14,836 nt of DNA from a bacterium UBA4637 (GTDB lineage Bacteria > Bacteroidota > Bacteroidia > Bacteroidales > Bacteroidaceae). Below are positions 7,208-14,836 of this stretch, in pieces. The position numbers and the translations under genes were made by a program. Positions within the stretch are counted from its first letter, which is position 1. Each line of letters opens with the position of its first letter. The stretch covers positions 1 through 14,836 of the forward strand of contig DHMR01000017.1 in assembly GCA_002405875.1 (NCBI GenBank), in the 5' to 3' direction. Below the pieces are notes generated by a model that saw only the letters and a program-made list of their open reading frames with translations, was not told the origin of the DNA and made no database searches.

Positions 7208-10200
7208 ATGATGAAGCAGGTAAAATTTAAATTGCCTCTCAGAGCGTTGACCCTAGCAAGTGGTCTGCTCTTGACAGCGAGTTCCTTTGCGCAAAGCAAC
7301 GCGATAAAGGGACAAGTGAAAGATGCTTCTGGTGAGCCTGTCATGGGCGCTACCATTACAGTGAACGGTAAGGCAGTGGGCATTACCGACATGGATGGTA
7401 ACTTCTCCGTCGACGCCGCTCCAGGCACTAACCTTACTTTCACTTACCTGGGAATGACTCCACAGACCGTGAAGGCAGCCAACAACATGAACATCACCTT
7501 GAAAGATGACTCCAAGGCCCTGAACGAGGTCGTGGTCATCGGTTATGGTGCCGTTAAGAAATCAGACCTCACTGGTTCTGTCACAGCATTAACACCTGAC
7601 TCAAAAAATAAAGGTCTTGTCGTAAATGCACAGGATATGATTTCTGGTAAGATTGCCGGTGTAAATGTAACAAGCAACTCTGGTGAGCCAGGCGTTGGTA
7701 CACAAATTAGAATTCGTGGTGGTTCGTCATTGAATGCATCCAACGATCCATTGATCGTTATCGATGGCGTGCCTATGGACAACAATAAGGTAGGTACCAC
7801 TGGCTCAAACATCCTCTCTACCATCAACCCACAGGATATTGAGTCGTTCAATGTCTTGAAGGACGCTTCTGCGACAGCCATCTACGGTTCTCGTGGTTCC
7901 AATGGTGTCATCATCATTACCACCAAGAAAGGTAGCAAAGGACAAAAGCCACAAATAAGCTATTCAGGTTCAGTGTCTCTTTCTAATAAGAAGAAGACTT
8001 ATGAGATGATGAATGGCGATCAATATCGCGAGTATGTAAAGTCGCTCTTCAATGAAGATGATGACGCTGTAAAGGCATTGGGTACCGCCAATACCGACTG
8101 GCAGGACTTGATTTATCGCACAGCCGTGAGCCACGACCACAACATCAGCGTAGCAGGTTCTGCCGGTAAGTATCTTCCATACCGTGTTTCACTCGGTTAC
8201 ACTGGTCAGGAAGGTATTCTCAAGAACTCTGACTACAAGCGTTATACAGCTGCCATCAACCTCAACCCTTCGCTACTTGACGACCACTTGACATTGAATC
8301 TCAATGCCAAGGGCATGCACTCCAATGCAAAGAAGGCAAACAAAGATGCCATTGGCGCAGCCATCAGCTACGATCCTACACAGAGTCCATACGACTTCAC
8401 TTCTCAAAGAGACTTGGCTTTGCTTGGTAGCAATAAGAACCAAACACTCAAGAACTTCGGAGGTTATTTCAACTGGCTCACATCTGCCAGTGGATACAAC
8501 GACTCACAGTGGCCATTCACTCGTTTCAAGGATGCGCCTAGCAACCCATTGGCTCTCCTCGACCTTGGTGGTGATGTAGAGAAAGTAAATTCATTCATCG
8601 GTAGTGCCGATATCGACTATAAGGTTCATGGCTTCGAGAACTTGCGCCTCCACATGACCCTTGGCGCAGAGGTAGCAAAGGGTACAGAGACTGAGGAACA
8701 ACCGACATCCTACCCAGCCAATATCTACTATGGTGGAACTACCGACAACAGCAACTTGAAACGCAACCTCTTATTTAGCGCTTACGCACAGTACTATAAG
8801 GATTTCAGTAAGGTTCACCATTTCGACATTATGGGAGGTTATGAATATCAGCACTTCTTCTTCCGCTACAACAATAGCTGGATTCAGTACTATCCTGAGA
8901 CAAGCCCAACAGCAGGTGAGGTATTCAAGGATTCTCCAGACCAAGACAAATACGAGAACTTCCTCGTATCATTCTTCGGCCGTGCCAACTATACATTGAT
9001 GAACCGCTATTATTTCACAGCCACCTTGCGTGACGATGGTTCTTCTCGTTTTGCAGACCACTGGGGCTTGTTCCCTTCGTTCGCCTTCGCATGGCGCATC
9101 AATGAGGAAAGTTTCTTGAAGAACGTTAGTTGGCTAAGCAGCTTGAAACTCCGTCTTGGCTATGGTAAGACTGGTCAGCAGGAAGGTATCGACAACTACA
9201 TCTGGTTCAAGCAATACAAGAAAGGTCAGAACTTCGGTATGTACCCTGCCATCGGCGATGGTAGCATCTACACACCTCTTTACTACAACGACAAATTGAA
9301 GTGGGAAACCACAGAGACTTATAACGTAGGTCTCGACTTTGGCTTCTTCGGCAACAAACTCAATGGTACCGTTGATGTATATAAGCGCAAGACCAAGGAT
9401 TTGATTAACTCAGCTCCTGTAGCAGCCCTCGCTGGCTCTGCCGACAAGGGTTTGCAGAACATCGGTTCGTTAGAAAACAAGGGTGTCGAAGTTTCCTTGA
9501 ACTGGGTTCCTGTTAGCGCCAAGGATTGGTACTGGACAATGAGCTACAACTTCACATACAACAAGAACGAGATTACCGACTTGAACGGAGTAAGCGACAA
9601 TGGCGACCCTGTACTCACTGGCGACAACATCGACAAAGCCAACAAGGTATTGGCTTACCAAACAGGCTACGCAGCCAACTCATTCTATGTATATCAGCAG
9701 CTCTACGACCAGAATGGCAAACCTATTGAGGGAGCAGTGGTAGACCGCAATGGTGATGGTGTCATCACAGAAGCTGACCGCTATCTTTACAAGAGCGTAA
9801 TGGCCCCTGTTACCATGGGCTTCTCTACCCGTGTAGAATACAAGAACTTCGACCTCGGCTTCTCTCTCCGTGCAAGCCTTGGCAACTATGTATACAACAA
9901 GTTTGAGCAAGGTCAGCGTATGAAGACTACAAGTTCTATCTGGAGTCAAAGTGCATACCTTTCAAACCGCTCTACAAGTTCACTAGGCTGGACATCAGAT
10001 GCCAACACATCTAAGCTCAGCGACTATTTCGTACAGAATGCCTCATTCCTGAAGATGGACAACATCACATTGGGTTATTCATTCAAAGATCTCTTCAAGG
10101 CAGGTTCTTGGAAGGGCTTATCTGGTCGAGTATATGGTTCTGTAAGCAACGTATTCACTATCACCAAGTACAAAGGTATCGACCCAGAGGTTTACAATGG

Positions 10201-10264
10201 TATCGATGGTGACGTTTATCCACGTCCTATCACCTTCCTCCTCGGTGTGAACTTGAATTTCTAA
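7208..10264 (+). CDS. susC: SusC-family TonB-dependent outer-membrane transporter
   Basis: Outer-membrane channel that imports starch oligosaccharides using TonB energy, working as a complex with SusD. The 1018 residues show, in order: a signal peptide (1-28, cut near SFA|QS); a carboxypeptidase-regulatory-like domain (about 33-100, IKGQVKDASGEPVMGATITV); a TonB box (NEVVVIGYG, 106-114); a plug domain (about 115-240) with RIRGGSSLN and the SusC hallmark DASATAIYGSRGSNGVIIIT; and a long beta-barrel ending in GVNLNF with the terminal Phe typical of outer-membrane proteins. Two ATGs are adjacent (7208 and 7211); either may be used. First gene of the susCDEF operon, with a leader of about 180 bases and an operator upstream. 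susD follows after 20 bases. Substrate inferred from GH97, MalQ and SusE/F neighbours. Confidence 0.95.
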   Translation: MMKQVKFKLPLRALTLASGLLLTASSFAQSNAIKGQVKDASGEPVMGATITVNGKAVGITDMDGNFSVDAAPGTNLTFTYLGMTPQTVKAANNMNITLKDDSKALNEVVVIGYGAVKKSDLTGSVTALTPDSKNKGLVVNAQDMISGKIAGVNVTSNSGEPGVGTQIRIRGGSSLNASNDPLIVIDGVPMDNNKVGTTGSNILSTINPQDIESFNVLKDASATAIYGSRGSNGVIIITTKKGSKGQKPQISYSGSVSLSNKKKTYEMMNGDQYREYVKSLFNEDDDAVKALGTANTDWQDLIYRTAVSHDHNISVAGSAGKYLPYRVSLGYTGQEGILKNSDYKRYTAAINLNPSLLDDHLTLNLNAKGMHSNAKKANKDAIGAAISYDPTQSPYDFTSQRDLALLGSNKNQTLKNFGGYFNWLTSASGYNDSQWPFTRFKDAPSNPLALLDLGGDVEKVNSFIGSADIDYKVHGFENLRLHMTLGAEVAKGTETEEQPTSYPANIYYGGTTDNSNLKRNLLFSAYAQYYKDFSKVHHFDIMGGYEYQHFFFRYNNSWIQYYPETSPTAGEVFKDSPDQDKYENFLVSFFGRANYTLMNRYYFTATLRDDGSSRFADHWGLFPSFAFAWRINEESFLKNVSWLSSLKLRLGYGKTGQQEGIDNYIWFKQYKKGQNFGMYPAIGDGSIYTPLYYNDKLKWETTETYNVGLDFGFFGNKLNGTVDVYKRKTKDLINSAPVAALAGSADKGLQNIGSLENKGVEVSLNWVPVSAKDWYWTMSYNFTYNKNEITDLNGVSDNGDPVLTGDNIDKANKVLAYQTGYAANSFYVYQQLYDQNGKPIEGAVVDRNGDGVITEADRYLYKSVMAPVTMGFSTRVEYKNFDLGFSLRASLGNYVYNKFEQGQRMKTTSSIWSQSAYLSNRSTSSLGWTSDANTSKLSDYFVQNASFLKMDNITLGYSFKDLFKAGSWKGLSGRVYGSVSNVFTITKYKGIDPEVYNGIDGDVYPRPITFLLGVNLNF

Positions 10265-10284
10265 ACATTTTAAAGATTACGACA

Positions 10285-11919
10285 ATGAAAAGATATATAA
10301 AGACTGTTATTGCACCTGCCGCAGCCCTGCTCTTGGGTTTGGCTTCGACATCGTGCGTAAACGACCTTGACAAAGCACCAATCAGCCCAAAGATTGACCT
10401 TGAGGTTAACAACGACGGACTTTTGAACAAGTGCTACGCAAACTTCGGTATCAACGGAAATGGTAGTGGTAGCAACAGTGACGATGATCCAGATGTAAAA
10501 GGATTTACCGATAATGGTATGACCGGTTTGGTACGTGCCATGTGGAATATGAACGAGCTTCCTACCGATGAGGCTACTTGTTCTTGGGGTGATGGTCTGC
10601 AAGAATTGAATTTTGCTAAGTTCGAGCCTTCACATGCTTGGGTTAAGTTGTATTTCACTCGCCTCACATTGGGTATCACATTCTGCAATCAGTATCTTGA
10701 GGTAGCTGGCAATGAAGACCCTACCAAGAATGCAGAGTGCCGTTTCTTGCGTGCCATGCAGTATTACTTGCTGATGGACACATACGGAAACGTTCCTTTC
10801 GGCGAGACTTTGGAAAAGCCTGTACAGAAATCTCGTCAGGAGATGTACGACTGGCTGATCCAAGAGTTGACCGAGATAGAACCTAACCTCTCTGAGCCTA
10901 CAGTGAAGAGCGGTAGCGATGCCAACTACGGCCGTGTAGACAAAGCTGCTTGCTGGTTGTTGCTCTCTCGCATCTACCTCAACGCTGAGGTCTATACAGG
11001 CAAGGCTGAGTGGCAAAAGGCCAAGGACTATGCCAAGAAGGTACTGGATTCTCCATACGACATCAACGAGACTTCCGTTGGTAAGTGGAGTGCTTACCAG
11101 CTCGTCTTCATGGGCGATAACGACAAGAGTGCTGCTAGAAAGGAAATCATCTTCCCTATCATCAACATCTCCGGCAAAACTGCTAGTTATGGTAACTCTC
11201 TCTTCCTTATCGCTGGTACATTTGACGGAGCAATGCACGCTAACATCGACGACCCTGAAGGTTCAAATGGTTGTGTAGGTCAGAACTGGATTGGTCTGCA
11301 TCCACGTACTGCCCTCTTGAAGAAGTTCTTCCCTAACACTGTAGCTCCAGAAGTTCCTTCTTACGAGATGCCAGCCAAGGCTAATGATGACCGTGCCCTG
11401 TTCTGGGGTAAGGATCGTACTTATGAGATTAGCAATATTACAAAGTCGGCAGAAGGCTATGGCGTATGCAAATTCCTCAACTACAACAGTGACGGTTCTT
11501 CACATGCCGACCCAGCTTTTGCTGATATGGACTGGCCTTTCATGCGTGCCGCAGAGGCTTATCTCAACTATGCAGAGGCAGATGCTCGCCTAAACGGTGG
11601 CAATACAACAGTTGAAGGCACAAAGATTCTCAACAAGCTTCGTGCTCGTGCCAATGCAACTACTCGTCCTGAGACTTCAAGTTATTCATTGAATGAGATT
11701 TGTGATGAATGGGCTCGTGAATTCTACTTCGAAGGCATCCGCCGTACTACTCTTATTCGTTTCAACCTCTTTGGTGGCAACACTGGCTACAATTGGGACT
11801 GGAAAGGTGGTGAGAAGGCTGGCGTAAACTTTGAAGCCTACAAGAACATCTATCCTATTCCATTGACTCAGATTCAGAGCAACGGTAATCTGAAACAGAA
11901 TCCAGGATACGTCAACTAA
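10285..11919 (+). CDS. susD: SusD-family starch-binding surface lipoprotein
   Basis: Surface lipoprotein that caps SusC and captures the glycan. It has 544 residues with a lipoprotein signal ending in ASTSC, Cys24 being the lipidated residue, followed by VNDLD with acidic residues near the Cys as in Bacteroidetes surface lipoproteins. SusD/RagB features: TPR-like helices AECRFLRAMQYYLLMDTYGN (150-169), DWPFMRAAEAYLNYAEADAR (416-435), EFYFEGIRRTTLIRFNLF (479-496) and the closing NIYPIP...QNPGY (521-542). W101 in CSWGDGL lies in the region that forms part of the aromatic starch-binding arc in B. thetaiotaomicron SusD, but I have not aligned them. It lies 20 bases after susC and 27 bases before the next gene, so operon membership is clear. 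Confidence 0.94.
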   Translation: MKRYIKTVIAPAAALLLGLASTSCVNDLDKAPISPKIDLEVNNDGLLNKCYANFGINGNGSGSNSDDDPDVKGFTDNGMTGLVRAMWNMNELPTDEATCSWGDGLQELNFAKFEPSHAWVKLYFTRLTLGITFCNQYLEVAGNEDPTKNAECRFLRAMQYYLLMDTYGNVPFGETLEKPVQKSRQEMYDWLIQELTEIEPNLSEPTVKSGSDANYGRVDKAACWLLLSRIYLNAEVYTGKAEWQKAKDYAKKVLDSPYDINETSVGKWSAYQLVFMGDNDKSAARKEIIFPIINISGKTASYGNSLFLIAGTFDGAMHANIDDPEGSNGCVGQNWIGLHPRTALLKKFFPNTVAPEVPSYEMPAKANDDRALFWGKDRTYEISNITKSAEGYGVCKFLNYNSDGSSHADPAFADMDWPFMRAAEAYLNYAEADARLNGGNTTVEGTKILNKLRARANATTRPETSSYSLNEICDEWAREFYFEGIRRTTLIRFNLFGGNTGYNWDWKGGEKAGVNFEAYKNIYPIPLTQIQSNGNLKQNPGYVN

Positions 11920-11946
11920 CATATATTAATGTAAAAATACATAGAT

Positions 11947-13104
11947 ATGAAAAAGATATTAAAATCAGCATTGCTGCTGATGATGGCTATGGTTATGTTC
12001 GCCGCTTGTTCCGACGACCGCGACGACAACCCTACAGTTACGGCTCCTACTGAGTTTGTACTCAACACCCCAGCCATCGCAGCTACCAATATAGACTTAG
12101 CACACTCTAGTTCTTTGGTATTCACCTGCTCACAACCAAACTATGGTTTCCCTGCAGCAACCAAATATACTGTGCAAGTATCGCTCAACCAAGACATGAG
12201 TGATTTCGTAGAGCTTGATCAAAGTTTCACCTCAGCAAAAGCTAATGTTGACCCAGCCTTATTGGCAACAGCACTTACCAATCTAGAGCTTAATGCGGGC
12301 AAGGCTGAAACAGATTTTCCTATGGACATTCCAGTTTATGTACGTATGCGTGCCGTTATGACAACAGAGACAGGTGACCCAATAGAAGGAACAGAAATTC
12401 TTTCCAATACCATCACCTTAAGCAATGTTCATTTGCTTTATTCTTTGTCACCTGTTACCGTACCTGAGCATCTCTATGTAACTGGTGGCTTCTGTAACTG
12501 GGATTGGGGCAACTGCTTCGACTTCATCCCTGTTTACGAACATCCAGAAATGTACTGGCGCATGGTTTGGATTGACGAAGCTGGTGTAAAAATCAATACA
12601 GCCAAGGAATGGGATGGCAACCAAAAGGGTTACAATGATGTAACTATCGACGGTGACCTCAAGGCCAATATCTCAACCAACGATGATGGCAACATGTGCT
12701 CAGCTACTCCAGGCTGGTACTTAATGGTAGTAACTGCTACTGTAGAAGGTAGAGACATCAAGTACAATGTACAATTCAATGAGCCTAATGTATGGTTGAT
12801 GGGACCATGTATTGGCGATGCTTCTTGGGGCGAACTCAATGAAGCTGGTAAATTCACAGTTCCAACGACTAAGGATGACGACTTCATTTCTCCTGCATTT
12901 ACAGGTGCTGTACCGGGAGGTGATGGCGACGGAATTCGTGCTTACGTCAAGATTCCTGGCAACGATTGGTGGCATTCAGAGTTCATTGTATTGAACGATA
13001 AGATCGAATATCGTGGTGCAGGTGGTGACCAAGACCGTGTAGCAGGTGCTGTAGGTCAGAAACTCTACTTAAACTTCTCAACAGGCAAGGGTAGCGTGAA
13101 ATAA
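11947..13104 (+). CDS. susE: SusE-like starch-binding surface lipoprotein
   Basis: Outer-membrane lipoprotein that binds starch at the cell surface; not known to be catalytic. It has 385 residues with lipobox MFAAC (Cys21) followed by SDDRDD, a strong surface-export signal of the acidic type. Residues about 30-165 form an N-terminal Ig-like SusE domain (FVLNTPA...). Two starch-binding modules follow: module 1 begins at LYVTGGFCNWDW (176-187) and module 2 at VWLMGPCIGDASW (282-294). Module 2 contains RAYVKIPGNDWWHSEF (331-346), whose paired tryptophans are good ligand-stacking candidates, then YRGAGGDQDR. The protein ends shortly afterwards, as usual for SusE. susD lies 27 bases upstream; a strong hairpin lies between this gene and susF. 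Confidence 0.88.
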   Translation: MKKILKSALLLMMAMVMFAACSDDRDDNPTVTAPTEFVLNTPAIAATNIDLAHSSSLVFTCSQPNYGFPAATKYTVQVSLNQDMSDFVELDQSFTSAKANVDPALLATALTNLELNAGKAETDFPMDIPVYVRMRAVMTTETGDPIEGTEILSNTITLSNVHLLYSLSPVTVPEHLYVTGGFCNWDWGNCFDFIPVYEHPEMYWRMVWIDEAGVKINTAKEWDGNQKGYNDVTIDGDLKANISTNDDGNMCSATPGWYLMVVTATVEGRDIKYNVQFNEPNVWLMGPCIGDASWGELNEAGKFTVPTTKDDDFISPAFTGAVPGGDGDGIRAYVKIPGNDWWHSEFIVLNDKIEYRGAGGDQDRVAGAVGQKLYLNFSTGKGSVK

Positions 13105-13106
13105 AC

Positions 13107-13146
13107 AAGAAACGTCGGTGACATAATAGCGTCACCGACCTTTCTT
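13107..13146 (+). terminator. Strong hairpin between susE and susF (attenuator or partial terminator)
   Basis: AAGAAA (13107-13112) and GTCGGTGAC (13114-13122) pair perfectly with GTCACCGAC (13131-13139) and TTTCTT (13141-13146), with only one C/C mismatch and an 8-base loop: 15 base pairs in all. It begins 2 bases after the susE stop. The stem ends in TTTCTT but the following GAGAAAC is not T-rich, so full termination is doubtful. It may lower susF expression or protect the susCDE mRNA end. Confidence 0.7.
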
Positions 13147-13184
13147 GAGAAACAAAGTTTATTCACTATTAAGCATTAAACGAA

Positions 13185-14672
13185 ATGAAGAATATATCTA
13201 AATATTTAGCATTCGCCATTTTAGGACTGGCAACTGCATCTTGTGGCGATGACTATAACAATTGGGCTAATCCACAGACCAATCCCCAGGAAGATGCTAT
13301 CACCATTCCTGGGTTCACCGCATCTGCAACAAGTGCCATCGACTTTGCGAATGTTGCAGAGGATAGCGTAAATACGTTCTCTTTGAGCACAGCAGCACTT
13401 CCAGAGGGCTTTGCACTCGCTGATGCTCGCATCGAACTTACTCCACAAGATGTTGCAGGAGCCAAGACTACGACATTAAACGCTAACCTTGAAGGAAAAG
13501 CTGCTTCCTCCGAACTTTCCGACCTTGTTGTCAGTTCATACGGCAAGCGTCCTACAGCTCGCACATTTGATGCACATGTATATGTTGATGCTGTGAAGGA
13601 TGGACAAGCAGTACTCATTGACGCTGGCAAAATCAATGTTATTGCAACACCTAAGGCTCCGTTCATAGACAAGGCTTATTATATTGTAGGCGATATGACG
13701 GGTTGGCAATTGAACAACAACTTTAAATTTACTCATACTGATGCCGATGTATATGAAGACCCAGTCTTCACCCTTATGTTTACAACAACAGCTGACAATC
13801 AGTGTTGGAAGATTATCCCACAGGGCAACGTTGATGCGGGCAACATTTGGGCTGTAGAGAATGACCCTAAGGGTGTGGTAGGTGTTGAGACTGATGGAGA
13901 TGATGCCATGAGTGGAACCCTATTGACCACAACTTCTAAAAACGAGAAGGCTGGCGCAGGCAAAATTGCCAAGGCTGGTATGTATCAGATGACCATAAAT
14001 ATGATGGACTATACTTATACCATCAAGGAGATTTCACCTGAATACTACCTCGTTGGCGACTTACAAGGATGGAAAAAAGACCTCGACAAGATGGTTTGCC
14101 TCATGACAGCAGAAACGCCAATGATACAGAATTACACCACCAAGTGGACAGGTGGCCATAATCTTAAGATTTGGCTCGGTAGCGACTTTGGAGACTGGAA
14201 CAATGCCTATGGTAGTGCCAAATTGGCTGACGATGATGCACTAACAGGTAGCTTAAAGGCTGTAAACAATGCAGGTGCTATTGTTTGTCCAGAGAAAGAT
14301 GCCTACTACACATTCACCGCAGATTTCTCTACCATGACCTACAAGTGGACGAAGCTTGAGAACCAAAATCCTAAGGAGTTCGAAAAAGTTGGCCTCATCG
14401 GAGTAAATAACGATTGGGATCATGACATCGACCTTGAGCAGGTTGCTCCTCATAACTGGTACAAAGCGAATGTTGAAATCCCTGCTGGCAACATTAAGTT
14501 CCGTGCTGACCACAAATGGGGCGACGGAAACTGGGGATATGGCGATGGTGATTTCGAAAGCAAGGGCACACTTGTCAATGGTTCGAACAACAACATCAAT
14601 ATCCCAGCAGGTAAATACAACGTCTTCTTCAACGACATCACATGTGCTTATGCCTTTGTAGAAGTTAAGTAA
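13185..14672 (+). CDS. susF: SusF-like starch-binding surface lipoprotein with three binding modules
   Basis: Surface lipoprotein of 495 residues with lipobox ATASC (Cys20) followed by GDDYNN. Residues about 38-158 form an N-terminal Ig-like domain. Three starch-binding modules follow, each opening with a related motif: YYIVGDMTGW (165-174), YYLVGDLQGW (287-296) and VGLIGVNNDW (402-411). This three-module layout is that of SusF, against two modules in SusE. Candidate ligand-stacking aromatics include W174, W296, W338, W411, W445 and W450; these are picked by eye. The gene lies 80 bases after susE, the widest gap in the operon, with a strong hairpin in it and no consensus -7 box, so it is probably expressed by read-through. 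A strong terminator follows. Confidence 0.87.
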   Translation: MKNISKYLAFAILGLATASCGDDYNNWANPQTNPQEDAITIPGFTASATSAIDFANVAEDSVNTFSLSTAALPEGFALADARIELTPQDVAGAKTTTLNANLEGKAASSELSDLVVSSYGKRPTARTFDAHVYVDAVKDGQAVLIDAGKINVIATPKAPFIDKAYYIVGDMTGWQLNNNFKFTHTDADVYEDPVFTLMFTTTADNQCWKIIPQGNVDAGNIWAVENDPKGVVGVETDGDDAMSGTLLTTTSKNEKAGAGKIAKAGMYQMTINMMDYTYTIKEISPEYYLVGDLQGWKKDLDKMVCLMTAETPMIQNYTTKWTGGHNLKIWLGSDFGDWNNAYGSAKLADDDALTGSLKAVNNAGAIVCPEKDAYYTFTADFSTMTYKWTKLENQNPKEFEKVGLIGVNNDWDHDIDLEQVAPHNWYKANVEIPAGNIKFRADHKWGDGNWGYGDGDFESKGTLVNGSNNNINIPAGKYNVFFNDITCAYAFVEVK

Positions 14673-14704
14673 TCCTAGCTTCATCATCAAAACAATATAA
14701 TTTC

Positions 14705-14745
14705 AATAGGCGACTCTCCTCATCCGAGAGCCGCCTATTTTCTTT
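14705..14745 (+). terminator. Intrinsic terminator of the susCDEF operon
   Basis: AATAGGCG (14705-14712) pairs with CGCCTATT (14732-14739), and CTCTC (14714-14718) pairs with GAGAG (14726-14730), with one A/C mismatch and a 7-base loop. The stem runs into TTTTCTTTT. It begins 32 bases after the susF stop and marks the end of the operon. Confidence 0.88.
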
Positions 14746-14799
14746 TCTCATCTCCCCAATATTTTCCATTAATCTCTTGGAGGTTACAAAGAAAAGTCG

Positions 14800-14807
14800 T
14801 ATCTTTG
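14800..14807 (+). promoter_or_regulatory. Predicted -7 box of the next gene
   Basis: TATCTTTG, an exact TAnnTTTG match, within AAAAGTCGTATCTTTGCA (14792-14809), which is identical to 1386-1403. TTGG at 14777-14780, 19 bases upstream, is a plausible -33 element. No LacI-type operator is visible nearby. Confidence 0.65.
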
Positions 14808-14818
14808 CAACCAACATA

Positions 14819-14836
14819 ATGTACAACGATAAAGAT
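14819..14836 (+). CDS. Possible start of a further gene, cut by window edge
   Basis: An ATG at 14819 opens a frame of only six codons (MYNDKD) before the window ends. It lies 11 bases after a consensus -7 box, so the mRNA leader would be very short. The product cannot be identified, and the true start may lie further right. Confidence 0.3.

Noticed and set aside
11929..11942. Small inverted repeat ATGTA-AAAA-TACAT between susD and susE
   Set aside because: Only five A/T-rich pairs in a 27-base gap; too weak to call a terminator or regulatory hairpin.

Overview
The window looks like part of a Bacteroidales chromosome, most likely Prevotella/Segatella (S. copri-like). It carries a SusC/SusD pair with two further surface lipoproteins, a GH97 enzyme, promoters of the Bacteroidetes type (-7 box TAnnTTTG), A-rich start regions without Shine-Dalgarno sequences, and lipoprotein signals followed by acidic residues. 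The genus is inferred from gene content and general resemblance, not from a marker gene.

Layout, left to right. Positions 1-1196 (minus) hold the first 398 codons of a secreted GH97 alpha-glucosidase (SusB type), cut by the window edge. Positions 1430-1600 (plus) hold a 56-codon gene that looks like the two ends of a much longer AAA-ATPase-like/PD-(D/E)XK family protein joined in frame; it has its own promoter and terminator. Three minus-strand genes follow: a DPE2-type 4-alpha-glucanotransferase MalQ with two starch-binding domains (1692-4367), an SLC45/GPH-like sugar transporter (4487-5815), and a LacI-family regulator (5838-6863). A 344-bp divergent control region (6864-7207) separates these from a plus-strand operon susC-susD-susE-susF (7208-14672) that ends at a strong hairpin terminator. 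A further gene probably begins at 14819.

The genes form a starch/malto-oligosaccharide utilisation locus. SusD, SusE and SusF bind starch chains on the cell surface, and SusC imports oligosaccharides through the outer membrane with TonB energy. GH97 trims them in the periplasm, the MFS carrier moves maltose or short maltodextrins into the cytoplasm, and MalQ rearranges them there. No SusR-type or hybrid two-component regulator and no surface amylase (SusG) or neopullulanase (SusA) is present in the window; a LacI-type protein appears to be the regulator.

The most notable signal is regulatory. The perfect palindrome TGCAAACGTTTGCA occurs three times, always between genes, and commands four promoters (GH97, malQ, lacI-transporter, susC). 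In all four, the distance from the 16-bp operator to the predicted -7 box is 53 or 54 bp, upstream of the promoter. Such constant upstream placement is what one expects of an activator rather than a promoter-blocking repressor. Other points of interest are the internally deleted mini-gene, two stem-loops in the long susC leader, a strong hairpin between susE and susF, and a small palindrome inside the transporter gene.
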